The notes beneath the pieces are model-generated. The model was not told where the DNA came from. It saw nothing but the letters and a program-made list of their open reading frames with translations, and did no database searches. Positions 18,088 to 26,738 of a DNA stretch of 64,000 nucleotides are shown here, one piece after another. The stretch lies in assembly GCF_003337555.1 (NCBI RefSeq), contig NZ_QPJK01000012.1, positions 62,001 through 126,000 on the forward strand. Direction: 5' to 3'. Positions within the stretch are counted from its first letter, which is position 1, and every line of letters begins with the position of its first letter. This stretch comes from Pseudorhodoferax soli. Lineage in GTDB: Bacteria > Pseudomonadota > Gammaproteobacteria > Burkholderiales > Burkholderiaceae_C. The translations under genes were made by a program, and so were the position numbers.

Positions 18088-19617
18088 TCAGCGTTCGGCC
18101 TGCCGCTCCTTCTCCTGCTCTTTCACGATGGCTTCGATCGCACGTGCGCGCACGTCGATGATCGAGGCCTCGATGTGGTCGCCCGGCGCATTGCCCTGGC
18201 GCGGCCCGCGCGCGTAGTTCTGCGCCGCCTTGAAGCGGTCGAGCGCGCCGGCATAGTCCAGCCGCGCGACCTGCTGCTCGGCCTCGGCGCGGATGGCACG
18301 CAACGTCTGCCCCTGCTGTGCGTAGGCGCTGGCCAGTTGCTGCCAGGCAGCGGCATCGCGCGCGTCCAGGGCGACGCGGGCCTGCAGGCGCTGCGCCACC
18401 TCGGCCGCCTGGCCACTGCGGATCTGCAACGGTGCGGCCAGCAGCAGTTCGGGCCGGCCGGCCTGGTCTGCGGGGATGACGGCCAGCGCCGCCAGCGCGC
18501 CGGCCGCATCACCGGCTGCCGACCGCAGCTCAGCGTCCAGCAGCGCCGCCTGGCGCAAGGCCTTGGGATCGGCCTGCACCGCAACGCGCAAACGCTGCAC
18601 CAGGCCGCGTGCCGCCTCGTCATCGCGCAGCCGGCTGGCCGACAGCGCCCCGGCGTACAGCACCGGTGCGGCCTGTGCCGCGGGCACAGGGCCGAGCGTG
18701 CCGGCTTCGCCGACCCAGGAACGCAGCCGATCGGGCCCCGGGTTGGAAAGCACGCGCGCCCGCGCCGCCATCATGCCGTGCACGAGGTCGGGCTGCGTGG
18801 GTGCGGGCCGGCGTTCCAGCAGGGCCTGGCGGGCCTGCATGTCGGCCATGCGTTCGGTGGTCAGCGGGTGGCTGCGCAGGTAGGGGAAGGAGCCGTTGTC
18901 GTTGAGCTTGCTGGCCTGCTGCAGCTTGTCGAACATGCTCACGAAACCGGCCGGATCGAAGCCGGCCTGCGTCGCCACGCCGTAGCCGATGCGGTCGGCC
19001 TCGCGCTCCATGTCGCGCGAGAAGTTCAGCTGGCTCTGCACGGCCGCGCCCTGGGCACCCATGATGACGGCGCTGGCGGCATCGGGACTTCTGCTGACGG
19101 CCAGCGCCCCCAGGATCATGGCGCCGATGGCCCAGGGTGTGACACGCGAGGACTGCTCCATCAGGCGCGAGATGTGCCGCTGCGTCACATGGGTCAGTTC
19201 GTGTGCCAGCACCGAGGCCAGTTCATCGCGCGAGCTGACGGCGCCGATCAGGCCCAGGTGCAGCCCCAGATAGCCGCCCGGCAACGCGAACGCGTTGATG
19301 GTGCGGTCGCGGCCCATGAGGATCTCCCAGGCGTAGCGCTCGTCCTGCTCGGAAGTCAGCTCGCCGCGCTGCCTGGCCGCGGCCAGCAACGGCTGCCAGA
19401 TGCTCTGCACGTAGTCCTCGAGCACGGCATCGTCGATGTAGTCCGGATCGCGGTAGAGCTCGCGCGCAATGCGCGCGCCAAGCTTGCGCTCGGCCGCTGT
19501 CGTCATCGAGCTGCCATCGCCCAGGCTGGGCAGGCCCTGGGCCGCGGCCAGGGTCATCGTGCCGGCCAGCACCACGCAAAGGAGGCGCTGCGCACCACGC
19601 AGGAATGTGGAAACCAT
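18088..19617 (-). CDS. Periplasmic M48 metalloprotease with TPR tail (BepA-like)
   Basis: A 509-residue secreted zinc protease that probably handles outer-membrane protein quality control, like E. coli BepA (YfgC). A signal peptide ends near MTLAAAQG. The zinc site is HELTH at residues 139-143 with the third ligand in EREADRIG, and the RTINAFALPGGYLGLH segment before it is typical. The C-terminal third is Ala-rich helical repeats that fit TPRs. It converges with the preceding hypothetical gene and is divergent from moaC with 68 bp between starts. Confidence 0.88.
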   Translation of the reverse strand: MVSTFLRGAQRLLCVVLAGTMTLAAAQGLPSLGDGSSMTTAAERKLGARIARELYRDPDYIDDAVLEDYVQSIWQPLLAAARQRGELTSEQDERYAWEILMGRDRTINAFALPGGYLGLHLGLIGAVSSRDELASVLAHELTHVTQRHISRLMEQSSRVTPWAIGAMILGALAVSRSPDAASAVIMGAQGAAVQSQLNFSRDMEREADRIGYGVATQAGFDPAGFVSMFDKLQQASKLNDNGSFPYLRSHPLTTERMADMQARQALLERRPAPTQPDLVHGMMAARARVLSNPGPDRLRSWVGEAGTLGPVPAAQAAPVLYAGALSASRLRDDEAARGLVQRLRVAVQADPKALRQAALLDAELRSAAGDAAGALAALAVIPADQAGRPELLLAAPLQIRSGQAAEVAQRLQARVALDARDAAAWQQLASAYAQQGQTLRAIRAEAEQQVARLDYAGALDRFKAAQNYARGPRQGNAPGDHIEASIIDVRARAIEAIVKEQEKERQAER

Positions 19618-19685
19618 GCCCTCTATGATGCGCGATCCGGCGCCGGGTTCAGTCCTTGGCCGCAGCGCCTTCGACTCCTCCGCCC

Positions 19686-20183
19686 ATGAGCACGCTGACA
19701 CATTTCGACACCCACGGCCAGGCCCACATGGTGGACGTGGCCGACAAGCCCGCCACGCGCCGCGTGGCCGTGGCCACCGGCCGCATCGCCATGCAGCCGG
19801 CCACGCTGGCCTTGATCCGCCAGGGCAACGCCAAGAAAGGCGACGTGCTGGGCATCGCGCGCATCGCCGCGATCCAGGCGGCCAAGAAGACCAGCGAGTT
19901 GATTCCGCTGTGCCACCCCCTCGCGCTGACGCGCGTGGCTGTCGAGTTCGCGCTGCCTGGCGAGGGCGATGCCGCAGCCTGGGTCGATTGCACGGTGACG
20001 GCCGAGACCATCGGCCCCACGGGCGTGGAGATGGAGGCCCTGACGGCCGTGCAGGTCGGCCTCCTGACCATCTACGACATGTGCAAGGCGGCCGACCGCG
20101 GCATGGTCATGACGGACGTGCGGCTGCTGGAGAAGCGCGGCGGCAAGTCGGGCGACTACCTGGCGGCCGGGTCGGCTGCCTGA
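19686..20183 (+). CDS. moaC: Cyclic pyranopterin monophosphate synthase
   Basis: A 165-residue enzyme of molybdenum cofactor synthesis that acts after MoaA to form cyclic pyranopterin monophosphate. Family motifs are intact: [12 protein letters not shown] (residues 71-82), [10 protein letters not shown], and the catalytic-loop [10 protein letters not shown]. No other moa or moe gene is in the window. Its last 28 bp overlap the 3' end of the convergent pglL-like gene. Confidence 0.94.
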   Translation: MSTLTHFDTHGQAHMVDVADKPATRRVAVATGRIAMQPATLALIRQGNAKKGDVLGIARIAAIQAAKKTSELIPLCHPLALTRVAVEFALPGEGDAAAWVDCTVTAETIGPTGVEMEALTAVQVGLLTIYDMCKAADRGMVMTDVRLLEKRGGKSGDYLAAGSAA

Positions 20184-21847
20184 GCGGCCAGCCAGCGCGC
20201 GTAGTCCTTGGGAAATGCCGCTGCAAAGCGCGGCTTGTGGAACTCCACTTCGCTCTGCAACCCCAGCAGCTGCGCACTGTCCAGCAGCTTCTCGATGACG
20301 CGCGGCTCTGGCGAGAAATGCAGCAGTTCGGTCGCCAGGGCGTGCACGAACGCAGCGCTGTCCGGCGTCACCTCCGACACACCGAGCACGGCGAAGCGCA
20401 CCTGGCGCTGGTACAGCCAGCTCTGCTGCACCTTGGCCAGCGTGTCGTCGCGGTAGGCGGGCGCGCGCTGTGCGGGCTGCAGGTAGATCTGGCTGATGCG
20501 GCGGTAGTCCCAGGCGGCGTAGGCGACCAGGGCGAGCGCCAGCACCGCCAACAGCGTGGGCGCGTGGCGCATGGCCGCCGGGGCCGGCCGGGCGGCGGGG
20601 TCATCGCGCCACAACAGGCCCAGGCACAAGCCCAGGGCCAGTTGGAAGGGGCCATACCAGAGCGGATATTCCAGCAGGCTGTGCACGCCAATGACGGCCA
20701 ACACCATCCAGGCGGCGCGGCGCACGGGATCCGTCTCGCGCCAGGGCTTGGCCCGCAGGACCCACACCACGACGCCGCCGCACACCAGCAGCGCGGCCGG
20801 AATGCCCAGTTCCACGGCCAGGTGGAGGGGCAGGTTGTGGGCGTTGTCGAGGATGTCGCAGAAGCGCGGGCCGTCGTACAGGGTGATGTAGTGCGCGTAG
20901 TCGAGCTCGCCCCAACCCCAGCCGAGCCAGGGCTTGGCGGCGATCAGGTGGAGCACGTTGCGCCACAGGGTGATGCGGCTGGAGCACAGGGCGTCGCCTT
21001 CGCGCAGTCGGGAAAGCATGCCGTGGGTGGCGGGGTCGAGGTTGGCGAGCCAGGGGAGTGCGAGTGTGGCGATGGCGTAGCAGGCGAGCATGCTGCCGAG
21101 CCGTGTCGCGGTGCGGGCGTCTCGACGCCAAAATAAGGCTGCCACGGCCAGCATCCCCAGCTGTAGTAGCCCGGTGCGCGAGGCTGTGGCGGCATTGGCA
21201 ACCACTAACAGGGCGACGGCGGCAACGACTGAGGTGCGCCGGCCCCACTCGCAGTGCCGCGGTGAAATGACACAGGTTGCCAACACGGTCGCCAAGGCGA
21301 TATTGGTCAGCGAGGCGAACTGGTTACGCTGGCGTAAATTGGCAAAGGCCTCACCGGCCGGCGCCGAATTTACCCATGGCGCGAGCAGCGCGGCATAGCC
21401 AAAGTATTGCAGTAGGGCCATTGCACTGCTGATTAGAGCTGCGAGGATCCAGGGAAGAAATGCGCACCACCAGAACCAGGACCACGATTTGACGCCGATG
21501 GCTACGCGTGGTCGGCGCCAGCGCGGCAGCGCAGCCCCTAAAGCGATAAGGGCGAACGCCCCGGTCACAGCAAGTGCTTCGTAAGGGACCAGCGCAACGC
21601 TCCGTGGCCATAGAACGAGTAGAAGCGCAATTGAGCCATACATGCACACGACGAACATATAAGCGCGCGGTTGCCCATGCTGGATTGCAGCCAAAGTGCA
21701 AAGGGCAACCGCGAAGGCTGTGAATAGCCAAGGTGGGACTGCCGGGACAGGACCAAAAGAGATGGCGCTAAGCCAAGGGAGCGCGCAACCGACAAAAACA
21801 CACGCAGCCCACATGGGCCTACTCGACGTTCCGCGTCGCGAGGTCAC
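20156..21847 (-). CDS. PglL/TfpO-type O-oligosaccharyltransferase, second copy
   Basis: A 563-residue membrane protein with about a dozen helices. The Wzy_C core is recognisable: [46 protein letters not shown], then [19 protein letters not shown] and [16 protein letters not shown]. This family moves lipid-linked glycans onto pilin or other periplasmic proteins and is related to WaaL ligases. Its start overlaps the stop of the first copy in an ATGA. Base composition is uneven: about 70% G+C at 20881-20940 against about 55% at 21421-21480, suggesting a mosaic gene. Confidence 0.85.
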   Translation of the reverse strand: MTSRRGTSSRPMWAACVFVGCALPWLSAISFGPVPAVPPWLFTAFAVALCTLAAIQHGQPRAYMFVVCMYGSIALLLVLWPRSVALVPYEALAVTGAFALIALGAALPRWRRPRVAIGVKSWSWFWWCAFLPWILAALISSAMALLQYFGYAALLAPWVNSAPAGEAFANLRQRNQFASLTNIALATVLATCVISPRHCEWGRRTSVVAAVALLVVANAATASRTGLLQLGMLAVAALFWRRDARTATRLGSMLACYAIATLALPWLANLDPATHGMLSRLREGDALCSSRITLWRNVLHLIAAKPWLGWGWGELDYAHYITLYDGPRFCDILDNAHNLPLHLAVELGIPAALLVCGGVVVWVLRAKPWRETDPVRRAAWMVLAVIGVHSLLEYPLWYGPFQLALGLCLGLLWRDDPAARPAPAAMRHAPTLLAVLALALVAYAAWDYRRISQIYLQPAQRAPAYRDDTLAKVQQSWLYQRQVRFAVLGVSEVTPDSAAFVHALATELLHFSPEPRVIEKLLDSAQLLGLQSEVEFHKPRFAAAFPKDYARWLAAQAADPAAR

Positions 21848-23574
21848 GGCGGCGCCGGTATCGAAGGTCGGAATATTTGCAGTGGTGTCATTTGGATCTC
21901 ACCTTTTAAGTCTGGCACTTTGACGGCTCGGAGCTCGGGATAGTCGCCCTGCGCCATGGCATGCCAGGCGGTTACTCCTTCAACGCAGAGTTCAACAGCG
22001 TGGACGCGACATAAAACATTCAGTGTTCTCTCCGCCGTGGCAGGATCTCCATTTAAACCCGCTGCTAAGGCATATCTAAACAATACAGGCGGAAACCCAA
22101 AGCGCTCCGCCATTTTTTTCATTTCATCCAATTGCTCTTGGGACATATTTCGGACGGCGCGCGATTTCGCAAAATTCGAGATCTCGTCAAACTGGGTCAA
22201 CAACCGCAATTGGATAGCATTAGACTGGTCAAATGATGGCCCAAACCCAGCCATCTCAAAACGCATGTCGCGATGCCTTTTCTCCACCTCAAGATACTCA
22301 TACACCACTCGTGCCAGTAGCGTTGCTGCGACGACTCCAACCACGATCACCAGGACACGCGGCAACACAATAGACTTGCGAGGTGTCGACCTCCCCTCTA
22401 CCAAGCCTGCGAGCAATCCGGTTGGCAGCAGAAAGTACGCATAGTCCAAGGGAAACTCAAACATGGCATGCACACCGACTACAAGGATTCCACCAAGCGC
22501 CAATGCGGAAGCAGCATCTTTGCAGGCGTACAGATGACGCCAGAGCCACAGCGTCAAACTCACCGCTATTAGACCTCCCACAAGAACTCCATTCGTTACG
22601 AACAGCTCAATAATCAGATTATGTGCGTCTTCAAACCATTGATTGATCGGTGCGTGAGCGTCGGCAACTTTGAATTGGGCAACAGACACCTGATTCCATC
22701 CATAGCCTATCCAAGGCTCCCGTCCGATGGCGTCCAACATTGCCGCCCATAGCGGCACCCGCACACCCGCCTTGGCCTGATCTGCCAAGCTTCTATTTGC
22801 TGAGAGAAATAACCAATCACATAGCGTGGGCCAAGCAAGTACAAACAGAAAAAAGTGTCCCCCCACAACGGCAATTGCGACGCGACCAATTTTGATATTT
22901 GCCCGCCTCTGCACGACAAGCAACCAGATCACCAAAACTGCCATTCCGGCCCATGCCGACCGCGACTGGGTAACTGCAATGCCAAAGCAAAACCAAGCAA
23001 TCGCCAACCCTGCACCGAAGCGGCCTATCCACTCTTTTTGCAGGGACCACAGGGCCCCGACAACTCCAAGCAACAGCAGAGTTGCCAGTTGATTTGGCTG
23101 AGCCAGATTAGCGTATGGCCGAGCGTTGGGGGGCATGTCGACAAAAAAAATGGACGTGCGGCCGATATTCAGCCACTGAGAAATTGCGAGGCCAACTGAC
23201 AAAACACATGCGGCAATGCAAGCAATCACTAGCGGCTCAATTATTAGCTCCGCCTCAGCGGGTGAGAAAGTAGGGGTTGCAACTGCAAGCGAAAAACCTA
23301 TCAAGTAGAGACAGACGATGACCGCATCGCCGAAAAAATAGACTTGGCCGCAGGCCCACTGGATTAATGGAACGACTGCAACAAGCGCTGCACCGAGAGA
23401 AAGCCAAGAGACACGGATGTTACGCGCCGAACAAAGAATGCTTAAAGCCCACAAGGCCATAAGACCCAATGCGGCAGAAACGTCTTGCCAGAATGACGCC
23501 CAGGGGGCGTAGTGATTTGGCAGCAACCAACTCAAAAGGAAGCCGATTCCAGCCAAAGCCAAGGCGACGGACAT
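21844..23574 (-). CDS. PglL/TfpO-type O-oligosaccharyltransferase, first copy
   Basis: A 576-residue polytopic membrane protein of the same family as its downstream neighbour. It shows LAQPNQLATLLLLGVVGALW, TQSRSAWAGMAVL, EPWIGYGWNQVSVAQF and EDAHNLIIELFVTNGVL with MFEFPLDYAYFLLPTG. The C-terminal 170 residues after the last helix form a soluble domain. It lies just after the pilin gene, which suggests pilin as the glycan acceptor. G+C is strikingly low (about 45% at 22081-22140), so it is probably acquired. I chose the ATG at 23574; an in-frame TTG lies 6 bp upstream. Confidence 0.87.
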   Translation of the reverse strand: MSVALALAGIGFLLSWLLPNHYAPWASFWQDVSAALGLMALWALSILCSARNIRVSWLSLGAALVAVVPLIQWACGQVYFFGDAVIVCLYLIGFSLAVATPTFSPAEAELIIEPLVIACIAACVLSVGLAISQWLNIGRTSIFFVDMPPNARPYANLAQPNQLATLLLLGVVGALWSLQKEWIGRFGAGLAIAWFCFGIAVTQSRSAWAGMAVLVIWLLVVQRRANIKIGRVAIAVVGGHFFLFVLAWPTLCDWLFLSANRSLADQAKAGVRVPLWAAMLDAIGREPWIGYGWNQVSVAQFKVADAHAPINQWFEDAHNLIIELFVTNGVLVGGLIAVSLTLWLWRHLYACKDAASALALGGILVVGVHAMFEFPLDYAYFLLPTGLLAGLVEGRSTPRKSIVLPRVLVIVVGVVAATLLARVVYEYLEVEKRHRDMRFEMAGFGPSFDQSNAIQLRLLTQFDEISNFAKSRAVRNMSQEQLDEMKKMAERFGFPPVLFRYALAAGLNGDPATAERTLNVLCRVHAVELCVEGVTAWHAMAQGDYPELRAVKVPDLKGEIQMTPLQIFRPSIPAPP

Positions 23575-23594
23575 TCTCAAAGAATCCAGAGGTC

Positions 23595-23622
23595 AAAAAA
23601 AAGCGCGCCGAGGCGCGCTTTC
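23595..23622 (-). terminator. Rho-independent terminator of the pilin gene
   Basis: On the minus strand the sequence AAGCGCGCCTCGGCGCGCTT forms a 9-bp GC-rich stem and is followed by further T residues. It starts about 15 bp after the pilin stop and lies before the first oligosaccharyltransferase start. It should end most pilin transcripts, leaving a minority to read into the transferases. Confidence 0.9.
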
Positions 23623-23637
23623 CGGTGCATTAAGCTC

Positions 23638-24159
23638 TCAAGGAGCAAAAGTGCCAGAAGGTGTCACAACAGTCTTGCAAGAACCGGGAAGAAATTTTCC
23701 TACAGCCGCAGTGTCTGCACTGGGCACGCCACAGACCCATTGACCGATTTGCGCGGGAATATTAGTCGTCGTCAAAACATTACCATTATTATCTTGCGGA
23801 ACGAGGTAAACAAACTTTCCATTTAGAGCAGCATCGATACCGGTGTTGATGGTTACACGAACCATGCCGTTTCCGTTTGTCTGAATCGCAGAGACATACT
23901 TACTCGTCTGCGACGCGCTTTCACAACCCCAGCCGCCCGCAGCTGGTGCAGCACTAGCTCCTGATGCCGACTGATATGCCTCAGTGATCGTTGTTCTACA
24001 TCCCGAAGCTGCCAGGATGATCTCCGACATCTTGGCCTTCTTCGTGTAATCCTGATACGCCGGCAGCGCCACCGCCGCCAGGATGCCGATGATCGCGACC
24101 ACGATCATCAGTTCGATCAGGGTGAAACCCTTCTGCATGGTGCGCATGGAACGCTTCAT
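23638..24159 (-). CDS. Type IV pilin (PilA-like major pilin)
   Basis: A 173-residue prepilin. The leader [11 protein letters not shown] is cut before the Phe of [20 protein letters not shown], the class III signal used by prepilin peptidase. The conserved Glu5 of the mature protein is present. The C-terminal D-loop is closed by cysteines in QWVCG and PGSCK. The N-terminal coding part is GC-rich like the chromosome, while the rest is AT-richer, a mosaic pattern common in variable pilins. An AGGAG ribosome site precedes the start. Adjacent PglL-type genes suggest that it is glycosylated. Confidence 0.93.
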   Translation of the reverse strand: MKRSMRTMQKGFTLIELMIVVAIIGILAAVALPAYQDYTKKAKMSEIILAASGCRTTITEAYQSASGASAAPAAGGWGCESASQTSKYVSAIQTNGNGMVRVTINTGIDAALNGKFVYLVPQDNNGNVLTTTNIPAQIGQWVCGVPSADTAAVGKFLPGSCKTVVTPSGTFAP

Positions 24160-24343
24160 TCGGAACTCCTCAAAACTGGTGGATAGACAACCGGCACTTC
24201 TGTGCAGGTTGCGTGCCAGGGTCGAATCGGGGCCTTTTGTAGCCTGAATTGCGACATTTTTCTCGCTTTTCCATGCATCGCTGGCGCCCGTGCCCCTGTT
24301 CCCGCCATTTATGGAACACCACCCTGACGTTTTTGTCACCCGA

Positions 24344-24604
24344 TCAGCGCGATCCCGGCCGGAACGCCGGCGCAGGACCGCGCGATTCAAGATGCCGGAA
24401 GGTGATGCGGCCCTTGGTCAGGTCGTAGGGCGACAGCTCGAGCGAGACGTTGTCGCCGGCCAGGATGCGGATGCGGTGCTTGCGCATCTTGCCGCCGGTG
24501 TAGGCGACGAGCTGGTGGCCGTTCTCCAGCGTCACGCGAAAGCGCGAGTCGGGCAGGACCTCGTCGACCTTGCCACGCATCTCAATCAGTTCTTCCTTGC
24601 TCAT
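24344..24604 (-). CDS. infA: Translation initiation factor IF-1
   Basis: An 86-residue S1-fold protein that fills the ribosomal A site during initiation. It reads [20 protein letters not shown], then [19 protein letters not shown] and [14 protein letters not shown]. It is longer than the 72-residue E. coli form by a C-terminal tail ([12 protein letters not shown]), as in the second InfA type of beta-proteobacteria. It stands apart from ribosomal protein operons, also typical of that type. Confidence 0.93.
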   Translation of the reverse strand: MSKEELIEMRGKVDEVLPDSRFRVTLENGHQLVAYTGGKMRKHRIRILAGDNVSLELSPYDLTKGRITFRHLESRGPAPAFRPGSR

Positions 24605-24993
24605 GTAAAAGCTCCTCGCCATGGCAGCGCTGCTGCGGCAGCCACGGCCTTCGGTTCACGACACCACCCGGCCGCCTTGGCCGGGCGCACACGCCAGACG
24701 GCTGGCCGACTGGCAACAGTTGGGACGGAAAGAGGGAAAGCGCCGACCCGGGGCGTTTGCCTCTCGCGGGGATCGGCAAACTGGCGATCGGCGCAGCCAG
24801 CCGGTCAGAGGCAGGTCAAGAGGCGCGTACGCGCCGGACCCGTTCGCCGCAGCGGCCAAGTGCCGCGCGGCGAGGGCAGAAATTTTAGCGTGCATGCGCG
24901 CAGCACGTCGGCCGCCGGGGCCCGGGAAACCATGCGGCCGATGGGCGTGGCGTAGACTCGCCGCCGCCCGCAGCGCCCGCGCCGGACTTTTGC
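24605..24993. other. Intergenic stretch between infA and the pseudouridine synthase
   Basis: A 389-bp divergent spacer. I find no credible gene. It contains a 14-bp perfect palindrome, GGCGCGTACGCGCC (24822-24835), of unknown role, and must hold the promoters for both flanking genes. Confidence 0.5.
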
Positions 24994-25827
24994 ATGAACG
25001 CTCCCAAGCCCCCCTCTCCGCCGGCGATCCGCCGCATTCCAAAAGCCGTCGCGGCCACCACCGCCGGCCCGGCCGAGGCCGTGCGCCTGAACAAGCGCAT
25101 GGCCGACCAGGGCCTGTGCTCGCGCCGCGAGGCCGACGACTGGATCGAGCGCGGATGGGTGCTGGTGAACGGCCAGCCCGCCACCATGGGCCAGAAGGTC
25201 ACGGGCGCGGACCGCATCACGGTGGAACGCGCGGCCCAGGGCCAGCAGGCGCGCCAGGTCACGGTCCTGCTGCACAAGCCCATGGGCTATGTCAGCGGCC
25301 AGGCCGAAGACGGGCACGCCCCGGCCGTGACGCTCTTCACCGCGCAAAACCGCTGGGCCGAGGACCGCACACCCACGCGTTTCTCGCCTTCGCAGTTGCG
25401 CGGGCTGGCCCCGGCCGGCCGGCTGGACATCGATTCCGTGGGCCTCCTGGTGCTGACGCAGGACGGCCGCATCGCGCGCCAGCTGATCGGCGAGGACGCG
25501 CACATGGAAAAGGAATACCTGGTGCGCGTGCAATGGGGGGAGCAGGCGCTGGACGTGCGCGCCGCGTTCCCTGCAGCCCAGCTGGCCCGGCTGCGCCACG
25601 GTCTCTCGCTGGACGGCAAGCCGCTCAAGCCGGCCGTGGTGGAGTGGGAGAACGCCGAGCAGCTGCGCTTCGTGCTGACGGAGGGCAAGAAGCGGCAGAT
25701 CCGCCGGATGTGCGAGCAGGTCGGCCTCAAGGTCGTGGGCCTCAAGCGCATCCGCATGGGGCGGGTGCTGCTGGGCCGGTTGCCGCCGGGCCAGTGGCGC
25801 TACCTGGCCCCCGGCGAAAGCTTCTGA
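24994..25827 (+). CDS. RsuA/RluF-family rRNA pseudouridine synthase
   Basis: A 277-residue enzyme converting a uridine in 23S rRNA to pseudouridine. An S4 RNA-binding domain occupies about residues 30-80 ([20 protein letters not shown]). The catalytic Asp145 lies in [25 protein letters not shown] and [20 protein letters not shown] complete the family signature. Overall it is closest to RluF, but the exact target uridine cannot be assigned from sequence. It converges on aqpZ with a 3-bp gap. Confidence 0.9.
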   Translation: MNAPKPPSPPAIRRIPKAVAATTAGPAEAVRLNKRMADQGLCSRREADDWIERGWVLVNGQPATMGQKVTGADRITVERAAQGQQARQVTVLLHKPMGYVSGQAEDGHAPAVTLFTAQNRWAEDRTPTRFSPSQLRGLAPAGRLDIDSVGLLVLTQDGRIARQLIGEDAHMEKEYLVRVQWGEQALDVRAAFPAAQLARLRHGLSLDGKPLKPAVVEWENAEQLRFVLTEGKKRQIRRMCEQVGLKVVGLKRIRMGRVLLGRLPPGQWRYLAPGESF

Positions 25828-25830
25828 ACC

Positions 25831-26526
25831 TCAGTCGTCGCTGAGCACGGCCTGGTAGATCAGCGCACCGAGCACGGCGCCGACGATAGGCGCCACCCAG
25901 AACAACCACAGCTGGTCCACAGCGCCGGTGCTGGCGAACAGCGCCGGGCCCGTGCTGCGCGCCGGGTTGACCGAGGTGTTGGACACCGGGATCGACACCA
26001 GGTGGATCAGCGTCAGGCACAGGCCGATGGACAGGCCGGCGAAACCGCCCTGCGCGCGCTTGGCCGTGCTGCCCAGGATGACCAGCAGGAACACCGCCGT
26101 CAGCACCACCTCGGCGATCAGCACGGCGGTCATGCTGTACTTGCCGGGCGAGAGTTCGCCAAAACCGTTGCTGGCGAAGCCGCCGACCTCGAAGCCCGGC
26201 TTGCCGGTGGCGATCAGGTACAGCACGCCCGCCGCCGCGACGGCACCCAGCACCTGGGCGATCACGTAGCCCGGCAGTTCAGCCCAGCGAAAGCGGCCGC
26301 CGACCGCGAGGCCCACCGACACGGCCGGATTGAAGTGCCCGCCCGAGATCGGGCCGAAGGCATAGGCGCCCGTCAGCACCGTCAGGCCGAAGGCGAGCGA
26401 CACGCCCAGCAGGCCGATGCCCACGCCCGGGAACGCGGCCGCCAGCACCGCGCTGCCGCAGCCGCCGAACGTGAGCCAGAACGTGCCGAGGAATTCGGCC
26501 GTCCACTTCTTGATGTTGCTGTCCAT
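25831..26526 (-). CDS. aqpZ: Aquaporin Z
   Basis: A 231-residue water channel of the inner membrane. Both half-helix NPA motifs are intact, at residues 66-68 (GGHFNPAVS) and 187-189 ([12 protein letters not shown]). The water-selective filter residues His175 and Arg190 are present, and the narrow-pore AqpZ context (ARSTGPALF) argues against a glycerol facilitator. The chosen ATG gives [18 protein letters not shown]. It is divergent from htpG. Confidence 0.94.
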   Translation of the reverse strand: MDSNIKKWTAEFLGTFWLTFGGCGSAVLAAAFPGVGIGLLGVSLAFGLTVLTGAYAFGPISGGHFNPAVSVGLAVGGRFRWAELPGYVIAQVLGAVAAAGVLYLIATGKPGFEVGGFASNGFGELSPGKYSMTAVLIAEVVLTAVFLLVILGSTAKRAQGGFAGLSIGLCLTLIHLVSIPVSNTSVNPARSTGPALFASTGAVDQLWLFWVAPIVGAVLGALIYQAVLSDD

Positions 26527-26663
26527 TTGTTGGTCTTTCTTGAAGAGGAAGCGGTGCACGCGCACCAGCAGGCAAAATTCTCAACACGCAATTGCATGCA
26601 ACACGTAACAACAAATGCGCAGTTTGTAACCAGTTGGCACATCGCGACAGATTAGTTCACGGA

Positions 26664-26690
26664 CTTGAAGACTTTTGCGCCGCCCATAAT
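26664..26690 (+). promoter_or_regulatory. Sigma-32 heat-shock promoter of htpG
   Basis: CTTGAAG (26664-26670) is followed after 12 bp by CCCATAAT (26683-26690), close to the sigma-32 consensus of CTTGAA and CCCCATnT with a 12-15 bp spacer. It lies about 49 bp before the htpG start codon. HtpG is a classic heat-shock gene, which supports the call. Confidence 0.8.
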
Positions 26691-26738
26691 TGCGCCCCTG
26701 TCCGGCACGCCGCCGGAACCGACCGACAACACAACGAC

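Noticed and set aside
26588-26607. AATT-containing repeat (CGCAATTGCATGC) upstream of aqpZ that resembles the OhrR boxes
   Set aside because: It matches only one half-site well and the palindrome centre differs. Neither aqpZ nor htpG is an expected OhrR target.
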